Numbered from the stretch's first letter, positions 1 through 9,556 are shown. The stretch: 64,000 nt of DNA from Pandoraea iniqua (GCF_902459685.1 NZ_CABPSF010000001.1:248001-312000); one strand, 5' to 3'. The notes: generated by a model not told the origin, from the letters alone. Numbers and translations: made by a program.

Positions 1-159
1 GGCGGCAATCGCGCGCATCGAGCTGATGGGTACCTGCTGCGGGTGGTCGAGCAGAAAGCGGGCGCCCGCCTGAAACTGGGGGCTGAGGTGGGGATAGCGC
101 TCGCGCAACAGAGTGTTGAGCTGGTCGAGCGATTGCGGCAGCACTGAGGCTTCGGTCAT
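1..159 (-). CDS. RpiR/MurR-family transcriptional regulator, N-terminal fragment
   Basis: Only the first 53 codons are in the window; the gene runs off the left edge. The peptide starts MTEASVLPQSLDQLNTLL and continues with a YPHLSPQFQAGARFLLDHP stretch. That pattern of a predicted helix followed by 'A..LL.HP..V...SMR.IA' is typical of the HTH_6 domain of RpiR regulators, whose missing C-terminal half is normally a sugar-phosphate-binding SIS domain. The ATG lies back to back with the aminotransferase/BKACE operon, with 252 bp between them, so it is the likely local regulator of that operon. Family assignment rests on the N-terminal pattern alone; the ligand cannot be inferred. Confidence 0.72.
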   Translation of the reverse strand, partial: MTEASVLPQSLDQLNTLLRERYPHLSPQFQAGARFLLDHPQQVPISSMRAIAA

Positions 160-184
160 TGGGGGAGGGCAACGCGGCAACGTA

Positions 185-323
185 GGTGTGTAACGATTGT
201 TGCATGAAATGCCACAGGCGCGCACGCGTAATCTCCCAGACGCTTGCTGTGCGGGGAAACGGCAGGTGTGGTAACGCTGTTGCGCGAATGTTGCGATGTT
301 AAAATGCGTGAAACATATGTTGC
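185..323. promoter_or_regulatory. Divergent regulatory region with three G(T/A)AAC-N3/4-GTTGC elements
   Basis: Three imperfect dyads occur between the regulator and the aminotransferase: GTAAC-GATT-GTTGC at 190-203, GTAAC-GCT-GTTGC at 271-283 and GAAAC-ATAT-GTTGC at 310-323. The first two sit in a longer direct repeat beginning AGGTGTG (184-203 and 264-283). A further TGTTGC half-site is at 289-294. Their repetition in a 252-bp divergent intergenic region suggests operators for the adjacent RpiR-type protein. Binding is inference; only the repeats are observed. Confidence 0.4.
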
Positions 324-411
324 AAACGACGGACGCTGCGCCTACACTTGGCGACATTGTTGGCGCGTCGCGAACGCTGGCGCGCGCATTCTTTCCGTCA
401 GGGGTTATGGC

Positions 412-1755
412 ATGACTCACGTGTTTCACCGCAATCCGCGCCAGACGCTGCCCGTTGCCGTCGGCGGCGAGGGGATCGAACTGATCGACAGCACCGGCAA
501 GCGCTATCTCGACGCCTGTGGCGGCGCGGCCGTGTCGTGCCTCGGGCACGGCCATCCGCGCGTGATTGAAGCGATGCAGCAGCAGGCCGCGCAACTGGCC
601 TATGCGCATACCTCGTTCTTCACGACGGAAGTGGCCGAGCAACTGGCCGACACGCTCGTCGCCAGCGCGCCCGGCGATCTGAACCACGTGTATTTCGTGA
701 GCGGCGGTTCCGAAGGCGTCGAAGCGGCGCTCAAGCTGGCGCGTCAGTACTTCGTCGAAATCGGCCAGCCGCAGCGCCAATTTTTCATCGCCCGCCGCCA
801 GAGCTATCACGGCAACACGTTGGGCGCTCTCGCCATCGGCGGCAACGCCTGGCGCCGCGAGCCGTTCCTGCCGTTGCTGGTGCCTGCGCATCACGTCTCG
901 CCGTGCTTCGCCTACCGCGAGCGCCATGAGGGCGAGACCGACGACGCCTACGTGCAGCGCCTCGCCGACGAACTGGAAAACAAGATTCTCGAACTCGGCG
1001 GCGACACCGTGATCGCGTTCGTGGCGGAAACCGTGGTCGGTGCCACCGCCGGGGCGGTGCCGCCGGTGGGCGACTACTTCAAGCGTATCGGTGCCGTGTG
1101 CGACAAGTACGGCGTGCTGCTGCTGCTCGACGAAGTGATGTCGGGCATGGGCCGCACGGGGTATCTGTACGCCTGCGAAGAAGACGGCGTCGTGCCCGAC
1201 ATTCTCGTGATCGCCAAGGGGCTTGGTGCGGGCTATCAGCCCATCGGCGCCATGCTCTGCTCTGACAAAATTTACAACGCCGTTGTCGACGGCTCCGGCT
1301 TCTTCCAGCACGGTCACACGTATCTGGGCCACGCCATGGCGTGCGCGGCGGCGCTGGCGGTGCAACGCACAATTGCCGACGAGCATCTGCTCGATAACGT
1401 CAAGGCGCGCGGCGAGCAATTGCGCACCCGTTTGCGGGAAGTCTTTGCCGATCACCCGAACGTGGGGGACGTGCGCGGCCGTGGCTTGTTCGTCGGGGTC
1501 GAGTTCGTGGCCGACCGGGCGACCAAACAGACGCTGCCGGCGGCAGACAAGATGAACGCCCGTCTGAAGGCGGCTGCCAAGGCGCGCGGCCTGTTGATCT
1601 ACCCGATGGGCGGCACCGTCGACGGCGTGCATGGCGACCATGCGCTGATCGCGCCGCCGTTCATCTGCCAGCCGAAGGACATCGACCGGATCGTCGAATT
1701 GCTGGCGGCGGCCGTGGCCGACGTGACCGGTGTTTCGGCAGGGGCTGTGGCATGA
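412..1755 (+). CDS. Class III PLP-dependent aminotransferase (aspartate aminotransferase family)
   Basis: A 447-residue fold-type I, class III aminotransferase. These enzymes move an amino group between an omega- or alpha-amino substrate and a keto acid using PLP. Visible motifs are the substrate/cofactor loop GGSEGVEAALKLAR, the LLLLDEVMSGMGRTG segment carrying the PLP-nitrogen Asp, and IAKGLGAGYQPIGA with the Schiff-base Lys at about residue 269. A C-terminal GRGLFVGVEF segment is also present. The open frame extends upstream to 244, but ATG 412 begins exactly where family homology begins (MTHVFHRNPRQTLP). The stop overlaps the BKACE start by ATGA, so the two are translationally coupled. 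It probably makes a keto acid that the BKACE enzyme then cleaves; the substrate is unknown. Confidence 0.9.
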   Translation: MTHVFHRNPRQTLPVAVGGEGIELIDSTGKRYLDACGGAAVSCLGHGHPRVIEAMQQQAAQLAYAHTSFFTTEVAEQLADTLVASAPGDLNHVYFVSGGSEGVEAALKLARQYFVEIGQPQRQFFIARRQSYHGNTLGALAIGGNAWRREPFLPLLVPAHHVSPCFAYRERHEGETDDAYVQRLADELENKILELGGDTVIAFVAETVVGATAGAVPPVGDYFKRIGAVCDKYGVLLLLDEVMSGMGRTGYLYACEEDGVVPDILVIAKGLGAGYQPIGAMLCSDKIYNAVVDGSGFFQHGHTYLGHAMACAAALAVQRTIADEHLLDNVKARGEQLRTRLREVFADHPNVGDVRGRGLFVGVEFVADRATKQTLPAADKMNARLKAAAKARGLLIYPMGGTVDGVHGDHALIAPPFICQPKDIDRIVELLAAAVADVTGVSAGAVA

Positions 1756-2582
1756 CGCGCGCCTACGCGCTGGCGGTGGCCCCGAACGGCGCCCGCCGCA
1801 CGCACGCCGATCACCCGGCACTGCCGATGACGCCCGACGAGCTTGGCGCGTGCGCCAAGGCGTGTCTCGACGCGGGCGCGGCCATGATTCACCTGCACGT
1901 GCGCAAGGCCGATGGCACGCATAGCCTCGAAGTGCCCGATTACGTGGCGGGTATCGCGGCAGTGCGCCGCGCCGTCGGCAATGCGCTGGTGCTTCAGGTC
2001 ACCACCGAAGCCGTCGGCATCTACACCCCCGAACAGCAGATCGCGACGGTGCACGCACTGCGCCCGGAAGCGATTTCCGTGGCACTGCGCGAAGTGCTGC
2101 CCGACGCTGCACACGCTCCGGCGGCCGAGGCGTTCTTCGAATGGCTGTGGCAGGAGAACATCGCCACCCAGTACATCCTGTACGACGCCGAGGACGTGGC
2201 GCACTACTGGCGCCTGCGCGCCAAGGGTGCGATTCGCCCGGGCCGTCATTGGGTGCTGTTCGTGCTCGGGCGGTATAGCAAGGGGCAGTTGTCGGCCCCG
2301 TCGGATCTCTTGCCATTCCTTTCGGCGTGGCAGGCCGGTGGCGAGAATGCCGGCGCCACGCCTTGGGCGATGTGCGCCTTCGGTCCGCGCGAGGCGGAAT
2401 GTGCGCTGGCGGCGGTGTTGCAGGGCGGCCACGCCCGCATTGGTTTCGAGAACAACCTGTATTTGCCCGACGGCAGCGTTTCGCCGGGCAATGCCGCTTC
2501 GCTCGACGTGTTGCGTGCCGCCGCAACCCCGCTGGCATTGGCGCCGATGTCCGCCGATGGGCTGCGCGAGCTCACCCGTTGA
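1752..2582 (+). CDS. Beta-keto acid cleavage enzyme (BKACE, DUF849 family)
   Basis: A 276-residue TIM-barrel protein of the DUF849 family, whose founding member is 3-keto-5-aminohexanoate cleavage enzyme (Kce). Family members use Zn2+ to condense a beta-keto acid with acetyl-CoA and release acetoacetate plus a new CoA ester. Visible landmarks are the N-terminal APNGARRT strand, the metal-binding MIHLHVR motif (residues about 45-51) and GFENN near residue 233. It overlaps the aminotransferase by four bases. Pairing with an aminotransferase suggests degradation of an amino acid through a beta-keto acid, but BKACE substrates are very diverse and the true one is not predictable here. Confidence 0.88.
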   Translation: MTRAYALAVAPNGARRTHADHPALPMTPDELGACAKACLDAGAAMIHLHVRKADGTHSLEVPDYVAGIAAVRRAVGNALVLQVTTEAVGIYTPEQQIATVHALRPEAISVALREVLPDAAHAPAAEAFFEWLWQENIATQYILYDAEDVAHYWRLRAKGAIRPGRHWVLFVLGRYSKGQLSAPSDLLPFLSAWQAGGENAGATPWAMCAFGPREAECALAAVLQGGHARIGFENNLYLPDGSVSPGNAASLDVLRAAATPLALAPMSADGLRELTR

Positions 2583-2746
2583 GCCATCCCTCGGGGGAAA
2601 CCCCGGGGAAGACGCGAAATAAGGCCAAATAGACGTTTTGACCGCCGCCGCCCGGGGGTGCCGCTGTAATAGAATCGGCGTTACCTCAAAAAGCCTCGTG
2701 TCGCCCTGTGCGGCGCCGGGCGCGAACACCGACACGGGAGCGCGGC

Positions 2747-4396
2747 GTGAAACACTGGTCGATCCGACATCGCATTCTGGCCAGTTTTGGCCTGATCCTC
2801 GCATTGATGGCGCTGATGGCCGGCGTCGCCTACACGCGCCTCGCCGCCATTGAGCGCGAAGCGTTCAGCGTGGAATCCGACTCCACCCCGGGCCTCTACT
2901 ACAGCACCATGCTGCGCGGCGCGTGGTTCGAGAGCTACCAGTTGCTGCAACAAGTGGTCGCCATCGACGACAACGACAAGTCGCGCGCCGTCGACCTCGA
3001 CGCGCTGCGCGCGGCAGACACCAAGATCGACGGCTGGATCAAGGACTACGGCAACACCGTCAACCGTGCGGTCGACCGCATGCAATACGACGAAGTGCGC
3101 GGCGTTCGCCAGCAATACGGGCGCATCGGCAACGAAGTGCTCAAGCTCGTGGCCAACGGCCAGATGCCCGCCGCGCGCGCCATGCTCTCCGAACAGCTGT
3201 ACCCGGAATGGGGCCGTGGGCGCGCCGCGATCCAGCGGCTGGTCGACACCAACAAGACCTTCGCCGACGAAGCCACTCACAATATTGCCGAGGCAGTGAC
3301 CGCCGCGAAGGCCACGCTGCTTATCACGCTGGCCGTCGCCTTGGGCTGTGCGGTGCTGTGCGGCTGGCTGCTGTTCAAGGCGGTCAGCGTGCCGCTCGCG
3401 AACGTGATGCAGATTCTCGAAGTCATGCGCTCCGGCGACCTGACCAAACGTCTCGATCTGGACCGGCGCGACGAGTTCGGCGCGCTCGAAGCGGGCTTCA
3501 ACCGCATGACGGACGAGTTGACCGGGCTGGTCGGACAGGCGCAGAAGTCGGCGCTGCAAGTGACGACCTCCGTGACTGAGATTGCCGCCACCTCGCGTCA
3601 GCAGCAGGCCACGGCCTCCGAGACGGCCGCCACCACCACGGAAATCGGCGCGACTTCGCGCGAAATCTTCGCCACCTCGCGCGACCTCGCCCGCACCATG
3701 ACCGAGGTCGCCGGTGTTGCCGACCACGCGGCGTCGCTGGCCGGTACCGGCCACGTTGGCCTCACGCGCATGGAAGACGCGATGCGTCACGTGATGGAAG
3801 CGGCCGGGTCGGTGAACGGCAAGCTGGGCATCCTCAACGAGAAGGCCGGCAACATCAATCAGGTCGTGATCACCATCACCAAGGTGGCCGATCAGACCAA
3901 TCTGCTCTCGCTCAATGCTGCCATCGAAGCCGAAAAGGCCGGTGAGTACGGCCGCGGGTTTGCCGTGGTGGCGACCGAAATTCGCCGCCTCGCCGATCAG
4001 ACGGCGGTCGCGACCTACGACATCGAGCAAATGATCAAAGAGATTCAGTCCGCGGTGTCGGCCGGTGTGATGGGCATGGACAAGTTCGCCGAGGAAGTAC
4101 GTCGCGGCATGGACGAGATGCGTCAGGTGGGCGATCAGCTCGCGCAGATCATTGCGCAGGTGCAGACGCTGCCGCCGCGCTTCCAGGTCGTCAACGAGGG
4201 CATGCAGGCGCAGGCCACCGGCGCCGAGCAGATCAATCAGGCACTGGTGCAGCTCTCGGAGGCTGCGCAGCAGACGGCCGAGTCGTTGCAGCAGTCGAGT
4301 CAGGCTATCGAAGAGCTCAATCACGTCGCCAACGGACTCAAGAGCGGCGTGTCGCGTTTCAAGGTGCTGGCAAGCACGCCCAACGGGCTGGTTTGA
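2747..4396 (+). CDS. wspA: Methyl-accepting chemotaxis protein WspA
   Basis: Membrane receptor of the Wsp surface-sensing system, 549 residues. It has TM1 at about residues 8-32, a four-helix-type periplasmic region, TM2 at about 188-210, a HAMP domain and a long cytoplasmic coiled-coil signalling domain. The hairpin tip ([20 protein letters not shown]) is recognisable and matches the WspA type. A GTG start at 2747 is chosen because GGGAG lies six bases upstream and the product then opens [14 protein letters not shown] just before TM1; an earlier in-frame GTG (2708) lacks this. It is the first of seven wsp genes. The 164-bp gap before it holds a short GAAA-loop hairpin (2592-2605) without a T-run, and no clear promoter. 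Confidence 0.93.
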   Translation: MKHWSIRHRILASFGLILALMALMAGVAYTRLAAIEREAFSVESDSTPGLYYSTMLRGAWFESYQLLQQVVAIDDNDKSRAVDLDALRAADTKIDGWIKDYGNTVNRAVDRMQYDEVRGVRQQYGRIGNEVLKLVANGQMPAARAMLSEQLYPEWGRGRAAIQRLVDTNKTFADEATHNIAEAVTAAKATLLITLAVALGCAVLCGWLLFKAVSVPLANVMQILEVMRSGDLTKRLDLDRRDEFGALEAGFNRMTDELTGLVGQAQKSALQVTTSVTEIAATSRQQQATASETAATTTEIGATSREIFATSRDLARTMTEVAGVADHAASLAGTGHVGLTRMEDAMRHVMEAAGSVNGKLGILNEKAGNINQVVITITKVADQTNLLSLNAAIEAEKAGEYGRGFAVVATEIRRLADQTAVATYDIEQMIKEIQSAVSAGVMGMDKFAEEVRRGMDEMRQVGDQLAQIIAQVQTLPPRFQVVNEGMQAQATGAEQINQALVQLSEAAQQTAESLQQSSQAIEELNHVANGLKSGVSRFKVLASTPNGLV

Positions 4397-4432
4397 TTGC
4401 CACGCGCATTTTGACCATTCGCGGACACTGCC

Positions 4433-4936
4433 ATGCTGTTCCTGCGCTTTGCCATTGCCACCGATCACTACGTCATTGAAGCCAGCCACGTGGCCGAGGT
4501 GCTGCCGTGGCTCGCGCTCAAGCGCCTGCCCGCCGCCCCCGCTTGGGTGGCCGGTGCGTTCAGCTATCGCGGCGAGCCGGTGCCGGTACTCGATCTGACT
4601 CATCTCGCGACGGGCACGGCTGCGCCCGCGCGCCGCTCGACCCGTCTCGTGCTCGTGCACTATCCCGAACCGGGCCCGCACGCGCGGCGTCTGGGCGTGC
4701 TCGTAGAGCGGGCCACCGATACTTTGCGTGCCGACGCGCAGGCGTTCCGCGCGAGTGGTGTCGACTTGCCTGAGGGCCGCTATCTCGGCCCTGTCCTCGA
4801 TACGGAGGAAGGACTGGTGCAGTGGGTACGGGTGGACCAATTGCTCACCGACGAAGCGCGTGCGTTGCTGTTCGACGCGGCACGTGACGCTTGCGATGCG
4901 CTCGAACACGACACACCGCCGGAGGCCGCGTCATGA
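4433..4936 (+). CDS. wspB: CheW-like coupling protein WspB
   Basis: A 167-residue single CheW domain (MLFLRFAIATDHYVIEASHV at the start, GAFSYRGEPVPVLDL in the core). CheW proteins link the receptor (WspA) to the hybrid kinase (WspE) in the membrane-associated array. It follows wspA by 36 bp and its stop overlaps the start of the methyltransferase gene (ATGA at 4933-4936). It is distinguished from the second CheW gene (wspD) only by its position in the operon. Confidence 0.9.
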   Translation: MLFLRFAIATDHYVIEASHVAEVLPWLALKRLPAAPAWVAGAFSYRGEPVPVLDLTHLATGTAAPARRSTRLVLVHYPEPGPHARRLGVLVERATDTLRADAQAFRASGVDLPEGRYLGPVLDTEEGLVQWVRVDQLLTDEARALLFDAARDACDALEHDTPPEAAS

Positions 4937-6429
4937 GCCCGGTGCAACAGATCGAGCGCTTGCTGCGCGACACGATGGGGCTCGACGCCGGCACGCTCGG
5001 CGCGAATGCCATCGAGCGTGCCGTGCGTGCCCGGCTGGCGGTGCTGTCTCCCGAGACAAACGACACGTCGACCTACTGGCAACTGCTGCAACAGTCGCCG
5101 CAGGAATTGCAGGCACTGATCGAAGCGGTCGTCGTGCCCGAGACATGGTTTTTCCGGCATCGCGAGGCGTTCACGGCGCTTGCGCAGATGGCGACCGAAG
5201 AACGCGTGGCACGACGCGGCACCGTGCGCGAAGGACAGGCCTTGCGACTGCTGAGCCTGCCCTGCGCTACTGGCGAAGAGCCGTACTCGATGGCGATGAC
5301 GTTGTTCGACGCGGGCTTTCAGGTGGGTGATTTCACCATCGATGCGCTCGACATCAGCGAGCGCGCGCTCGCGATTGCACGCGAGGGCACGTATGGACGC
5401 AATTCGTTTCGCGGGCCGGTCGCCAATCTGCTGTTCCGAGATCGTTATTTCACGCCGCAGGGCGAGACCTATCGCGTGAATGGCGCGCTGCGTCCGCCCA
5501 TTCGCTGGCATGCGGGCAACCTGTTCGACCCGGCGCTCGTCGACCGGCTGGGTACGTTCGACTTCGTGTTCTTCCGCAACGTGCTGATCTATTTCGACCG
5601 TGAAGGCCAACGCCGCGCGATTGCCGCACTCGAGCGGTTGATGCGCATGGGCGCGACGCTGTTTGCCGGACCGGCCGAAGGGGGCGCGCTCACGTCCAAC
5701 GGTTTATCGTCGACGGGGCACGTGCAGGCGTTTTCATTCCGGCTGGCAGGCCCGCAGCGCGAGGTGACGTCGACGCCGGCCGGGGCAGCGCCCCTCACGG
5801 GCACGCTTGCGACGTTCAGCGCGCCGTCTCCGACTCGCACGTTCGACGCGATTCAACACCGGCGCGGGCATGCTGCGCAGGTGACGCCGGCGTTTCTCTC
5901 GCCGTCCGCTACACCCGCTACACCGGTTACACCGGCAACACCCGCTACGCCTGCACCCCGGTCTACGCCGACGGCAACACCGGCTGCGCCCACCACCCCG
6001 CGCGCGGGTGGCTCAGCGTCGGGCCGTCAAGCGACGCAGACTCCCGATATCACGCGGCAATTGCAAGAGGCGCAGACGCTGGCCGATGCCGGCGATTTCG
6101 CGCGTGCCATTGCGTTGTGCCGAACGGTGCTCGCTACCGACCGTGCCAATGCGCAGGCGGAGTATTTACTGGGGCTGGTAGAAGACGCGCGCGGCGACGC
6201 GCAGCAGGCCCTCGTGCATTACCGCCGTGCTCTCTATCTCGATCCGGGCCACTACGAAGCGCTGGTGCATTGCGCAGCACAACTCGATGCGCGAGGCGAT
6301 GCGGCTGGCGCACGTCGCCTGCGCGAGCGTGCAGAGCGCGCCGACCGGGCAGAGCCGGCAGACCGCACGGCAGACCGCACCGCAGACGCCCCTCATGATG
6401 CGCACCGCCACGGGGCCAGACATCGATGA
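4933..6429 (+). CDS. wspC: CheR-type methyltransferase with TPR domain, WspC
   Basis: A 498-residue SAM-dependent glutamate methyltransferase that would modify WspA and raise its activity. The CheR domain occupies about residues 1-275, with VVPETWFFRHREAF, the SAM-binding LSLPCATGEEPYSMAM and FVFFRNVLIYFD. A Pro/Thr/Ala-rich low-complexity linker with repeated PATP/TPAT units (about 328-366, DNA 5914-6030) joins it to C-terminal TPR repeats (about 375-470). This CheR-TPR layout is the known WspC architecture. The open frame extends upstream to 4891, but ATG 4933 gives the expected N-terminus and the ATGA overlap with wspB. The extreme C-terminus is rich in AD/RA and ends in a His/Arg tail. 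Confidence 0.92.
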   Translation: MSPVQQIERLLRDTMGLDAGTLGANAIERAVRARLAVLSPETNDTSTYWQLLQQSPQELQALIEAVVVPETWFFRHREAFTALAQMATEERVARRGTVREGQALRLLSLPCATGEEPYSMAMTLFDAGFQVGDFTIDALDISERALAIAREGTYGRNSFRGPVANLLFRDRYFTPQGETYRVNGALRPPIRWHAGNLFDPALVDRLGTFDFVFFRNVLIYFDREGQRRAIAALERLMRMGATLFAGPAEGGALTSNGLSSTGHVQAFSFRLAGPQREVTSTPAGAAPLTGTLATFSAPSPTRTFDAIQHRRGHAAQVTPAFLSPSATPATPVTPATPATPAPRSTPTATPAAPTTPRAGGSASGRQATQTPDITRQLQEAQTLADAGDFARAIALCRTVLATDRANAQAEYLLGLVEDARGDAQQALVHYRRALYLDPGHYEALVHCAAQLDARGDAAGARRLRERAERADRAEPADRTADRTADAPHDAHRHGARHR

Positions 6430-7121
6430 CTGACATGACGAACACCACGACCGGCGAACCGCCGCGCGAACCCGCATTGCAAGACAGCCCCGAGGCGGGC
6501 CGTCTCGCAGGCGCGCGCCGTGCTGCGCAGTCGAGCCTGTCGAGCGACGGTGCCCTGCATCGGCAGGCGGCCGAACTGCTCGACCGGTTGCCCGTCGTGC
6601 CTGCCGACCCGGCACCGTGGCGTGCCGCCGCACACGACGAATCCGCGTCGCGCGGGGCGGCGCTGCTGCTGTTCCGTCTGGCGGATGAATGGCTGGCGCT
6701 GCCGGCCTCCGTTATCGAAGAAGTTTCGCCGATGCGCGCGTGGCACACGGTGCCGGGGCATCGGCAGCGCGCGCTGCTCGGGCTGGTCAATTTGCGCGGT
6801 GCGCTCGTGCCCTGCGTGTCGCTGGGCGAATTGCTTGGCGTGCAGCCCGCCGCGCAACCGCTGGCGACACCCGCGAACACGTGGCGCACCAGCACATCGC
6901 GCCTGTTGGCTATGCGTCATGGCGCGCATCTGAGTGCCTTCCCGGTCACGGAGGTGCATGGCACGGTGACACCCGCGAGCAGCGCGTTGGGCACGGTGCC
7001 CGCGACGGCACTCGGCGCGTCCGACGGCTTTGCGCATGCGGTATTGCATTGGCGCGAGCGCGTCGTGGGCTTGCTTGACCCGGCGCGTGTGGGCGCGGCT
7101 TTCGACCGGAGCCTCGGATGA
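6426..7121 (+). CDS. wspD: CheW-like coupling protein WspD
   Basis: A 231-residue second CheW protein. It has an N-terminal extension of about 75 residues before the CheW core (LLLFRLADEWLALPASVIEEV ... LLGLVNLRGALVPCVSLGELLG). The long N-terminal arm, absent from WspB, fits WspD of other bacteria. Start and stop both overlap neighbours by ATGA (6426-6429 and 7118-7121). Another in-frame ATG at 6435 would shorten it by three residues. Confidence 0.9.
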   Translation: MTDMTNTTTGEPPREPALQDSPEAGRLAGARRAAQSSLSSDGALHRQAAELLDRLPVVPADPAPWRAAAHDESASRGAALLLFRLADEWLALPASVIEEVSPMRAWHTVPGHRQRALLGLVNLRGALVPCVSLGELLGVQPAAQPLATPANTWRTSTSRLLAMRHGAHLSAFPVTEVHGTVTPASSALGTVPATALGASDGFAHAVLHWRERVVGLLDPARVGAAFDRSLG

Positions 7122-9556
7122 GCGACGATCTGCAAAACGCCTCGTTACTCGATCTGTTCCGGATGGAAACGGAGACGCAGGCACAAGTGCTCGGCGACGG
7201 ACTGCTCGCGCTGGAGCGCACGCCGACCGACGCCACGCGGCTCGAGGCGTGCATGCGCGCCGCGCACTCGCTCAAGGGGGCGGCGCGCATCGTCGGTGTC
7301 GACGCCGGTGTGGCGCTCGCTCACGTGATGGAAGACGCCTTTGTCGCGGCGCAACGCGGCACGCTCCGGCTGGACACCGCATACATCGACAAGCTGTTGC
7401 AGGGTGTCGATCTGCTCATGCGCATGGCGCACCCGCCGGGTGGCGATATGGGGTGGGCGCAAGGCGCGGGTAAAGCGGAGATCGACACGTTTGTCGCCAC
7501 GCTGACGGCGCAACTTGCCGAGTTGCCTGACGCGTTGCCGGAGAACATCACGGGCGCCGCGCCAGAAGCGTTCGACTATGCGAGCTACGGCTTGTCGTCG
7601 CAGGACGCGCAACCGGCAACGCCCGCACCGTCGGCATCATTGACCGGCATCGGACAACCCCAATCGACAGGCGAGCCGATCGCACCCGCATTGGCATCGC
7701 TGAGCGAATTGAATCAACCCCATGAGGCTGACAGCATCATGGGACTGCCGGGTGCCTACGATGCCGACGACCGGCATGACGCGGGCGAAAGCGACAACGC
7801 TGCCCGTGCGCTGCGCGTGTCTGCCGACACGTTGAACCGCCTGCTGCGGTTGTCGAGCGAAGCGCTCGTGGCCTCGCGCTGGTCGCAACCGTTTGCGCAA
7901 TCGTTGCAGCGGCTGAAGCGTCATCAGCACGAAGCGGGCGAGGCGCTCGACCGCATGAGCACGTCGCTGACGCACGCGGCCAGCAACGATGAAGACCGTC
8001 AGACGCTTTTGAGTGCGCTCGCGGACCTGCGCCGCGCGCTCGGCGTCGGCAGTCAGCTGCTCGGCGAGCAACTTCACGAACTCGATCAGTTCGACCGCCG
8101 CTCGACACAACTCTCGCAGCGCCTTTACGACGAAGCACTCGCCTGCCGCATGCGCCCGCTCGGCGACCGGCTGGGTGGTTTCGCCCGCATGGTGCGCGAT
8201 CTCGGCCGCTCGCTCGGCAAGCCCGCGCAACTCGATATTCGCGGCGCCGATACGCAAGTTGATCGCGATATTCTCGATCAACTCGAAGCGCCGCTCGGCC
8301 ACCTGCTGCGCAACGCCGTCGATCACGGTCTGGAAAGTCAGGCACAGCGCCTCGCAGCGGGCAAACCGGCGCAGGGCAAGATTACGCTCAGTGCGCGCCA
8401 TAGCGCCGGGCTGCTGCTGGTGAGCGTCGCCGACGACGGCGCAGGCATCGATCTCGACCGGGTGCGCGCCGCGGTCGTGGCACGAGGTCTGGTGACGATG
8501 GAAACGGCGCAGCGGCTCGACGATAACGAACTGCTCGAATTCCTGATGCTCCCCGGCTTTACGCTGCGCGACACCGTGACCGATGTTTCGGGGCGAGGCG
8601 TGGGGCTGGATGCTGTGCGCGCGATGGTCGCTGCTGTGCGCGGCACGGTTCGCATCGAGCACTCACCGGGGCGCGGCACGAAGTTCGTACTGCAACTGCC
8701 GCTCACGTTGTCGGTGGTGCGCAGCCTGCTCGTGGAGATTGGCGGCGAACCCTACGCGTTGCCGCTGGCGAGTCTGTCGCGCACGCTTGCCCTCGCGCCC
8801 GAGCATATCGAAATGCTCGAAGGCCGGCCGCACTTCACGCTCGACGGCCGCCAGATCGGTGTCGTCAGCGCGCGGCAAGTGCTCTACGGCAGCGAGCCGG
8901 TCGCGGCACCGGGTGCCCAGCCGGTCGTGGTGATCGGTGACGGCGAAGCGCGTTACGGACTGGCCGTCGACAAGTTTCTCGGCGAGCGCATGCTCGTCGT
9001 GCAGCCGCTCGATGCGCGGCTGGGCAAGCTGCCGAACATTGCGGCCGGTGCGCTGGCCGAAGACGGCACACCGTTGCTCATCATCGATCCGGCCGACTTG
9101 TTGCGCTCCATCGCGAAGGCCGTAGAGACCGGCTCGCTGGAGCGTCTGCCCGCCCGTGCGGCGCAGGGTGGCGTGGCGTTGCGCAAGCGCGTGCTGGTGG
9201 TCGACGACTCCTTGACCGTGCGCGAACTCGAACGCAAACTGCTGGCCGCGCGCGGCTACGACGTGAGTGTGGCCGTCGACGGCATGGACGGCTGGAATGC
9301 CGTGCGCAGCGAGACGTTCGACATGGTGATTACCGACGTCGACATGCCGCGCATGGACGGCATCGAGCTCGTGACGCTGATCAAGCGCGACGCGCGCACG
9401 GCCGATTTGCCGGTCATGATCGTTTCATACAAAGATCGCGAGGAGGATCGTCAGCGCGGGCTCGATGCCGGTGCGGATTACTATCTCGCGAAGGGCAGTT
9501 TCCACGACGACGCGCTCCTGCGTGCGGTGGTGGATCTCATCGGGGAGGCGCAGTGA
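7118..9556 (+). CDS. wspE: Hybrid chemotaxis histidine kinase CheA-REC, WspE
   Basis: An 812-residue cytoplasmic kinase that would phosphorylate the diguanylate cyclase WspR and the methylesterase WspF. Domains in order: HPt with phospho-accepting His at residue 50 (AAHSLKGAARIVGV), a variable linker rich in Pro/Ala/Ser, dimerisation and HATPase_c (LLRNAVDHGLE, DDGAGIDLDRV, DVSGRGVGLDAV), a CheW regulatory domain, and a C-terminal receiver (RVLVVDDSLTVRELERKLL) with phospho-Asp at about residue 740 (ITDVDMPRMDG). The fused receiver is the hallmark of WspE versus ordinary CheA. It overlaps wspD by four bases and its stop overlaps the wspF start. Confidence 0.94.
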   Translation: MSDDLQNASLLDLFRMETETQAQVLGDGLLALERTPTDATRLEACMRAAHSLKGAARIVGVDAGVALAHVMEDAFVAAQRGTLRLDTAYIDKLLQGVDLLMRMAHPPGGDMGWAQGAGKAEIDTFVATLTAQLAELPDALPENITGAAPEAFDYASYGLSSQDAQPATPAPSASLTGIGQPQSTGEPIAPALASLSELNQPHEADSIMGLPGAYDADDRHDAGESDNAARALRVSADTLNRLLRLSSEALVASRWSQPFAQSLQRLKRHQHEAGEALDRMSTSLTHAASNDEDRQTLLSALADLRRALGVGSQLLGEQLHELDQFDRRSTQLSQRLYDEALACRMRPLGDRLGGFARMVRDLGRSLGKPAQLDIRGADTQVDRDILDQLEAPLGHLLRNAVDHGLESQAQRLAAGKPAQGKITLSARHSAGLLLVSVADDGAGIDLDRVRAAVVARGLVTMETAQRLDDNELLEFLMLPGFTLRDTVTDVSGRGVGLDAVRAMVAAVRGTVRIEHSPGRGTKFVLQLPLTLSVVRSLLVEIGGEPYALPLASLSRTLALAPEHIEMLEGRPHFTLDGRQIGVVSARQVLYGSEPVAAPGAQPVVVIGDGEARYGLAVDKFLGERMLVVQPLDARLGKLPNIAAGALAEDGTPLLIIDPADLLRSIAKAVETGSLERLPARAAQGGVALRKRVLVVDDSLTVRELERKLLAARGYDVSVAVDGMDGWNAVRSETFDMVITDVDMPRMDGIELVTLIKRDARTADLPVMIVSYKDREEDRQRGLDAGADYYLAKGSFHDDALLRAVVDLIGEAQ

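Noticed and set aside
2592-2605. CGGGG-GAAA-CCCCG hairpin after the BKACE gene as a terminator
   Set aside because: Only five base pairs and no T-run follow.
2681-4909. Minus-strand open frame of about 742 codons across wspA and wspB
   Set aside because: His/Arg/Gly-rich shadow of the chemoreceptor in a GC-rich genome; no motifs.
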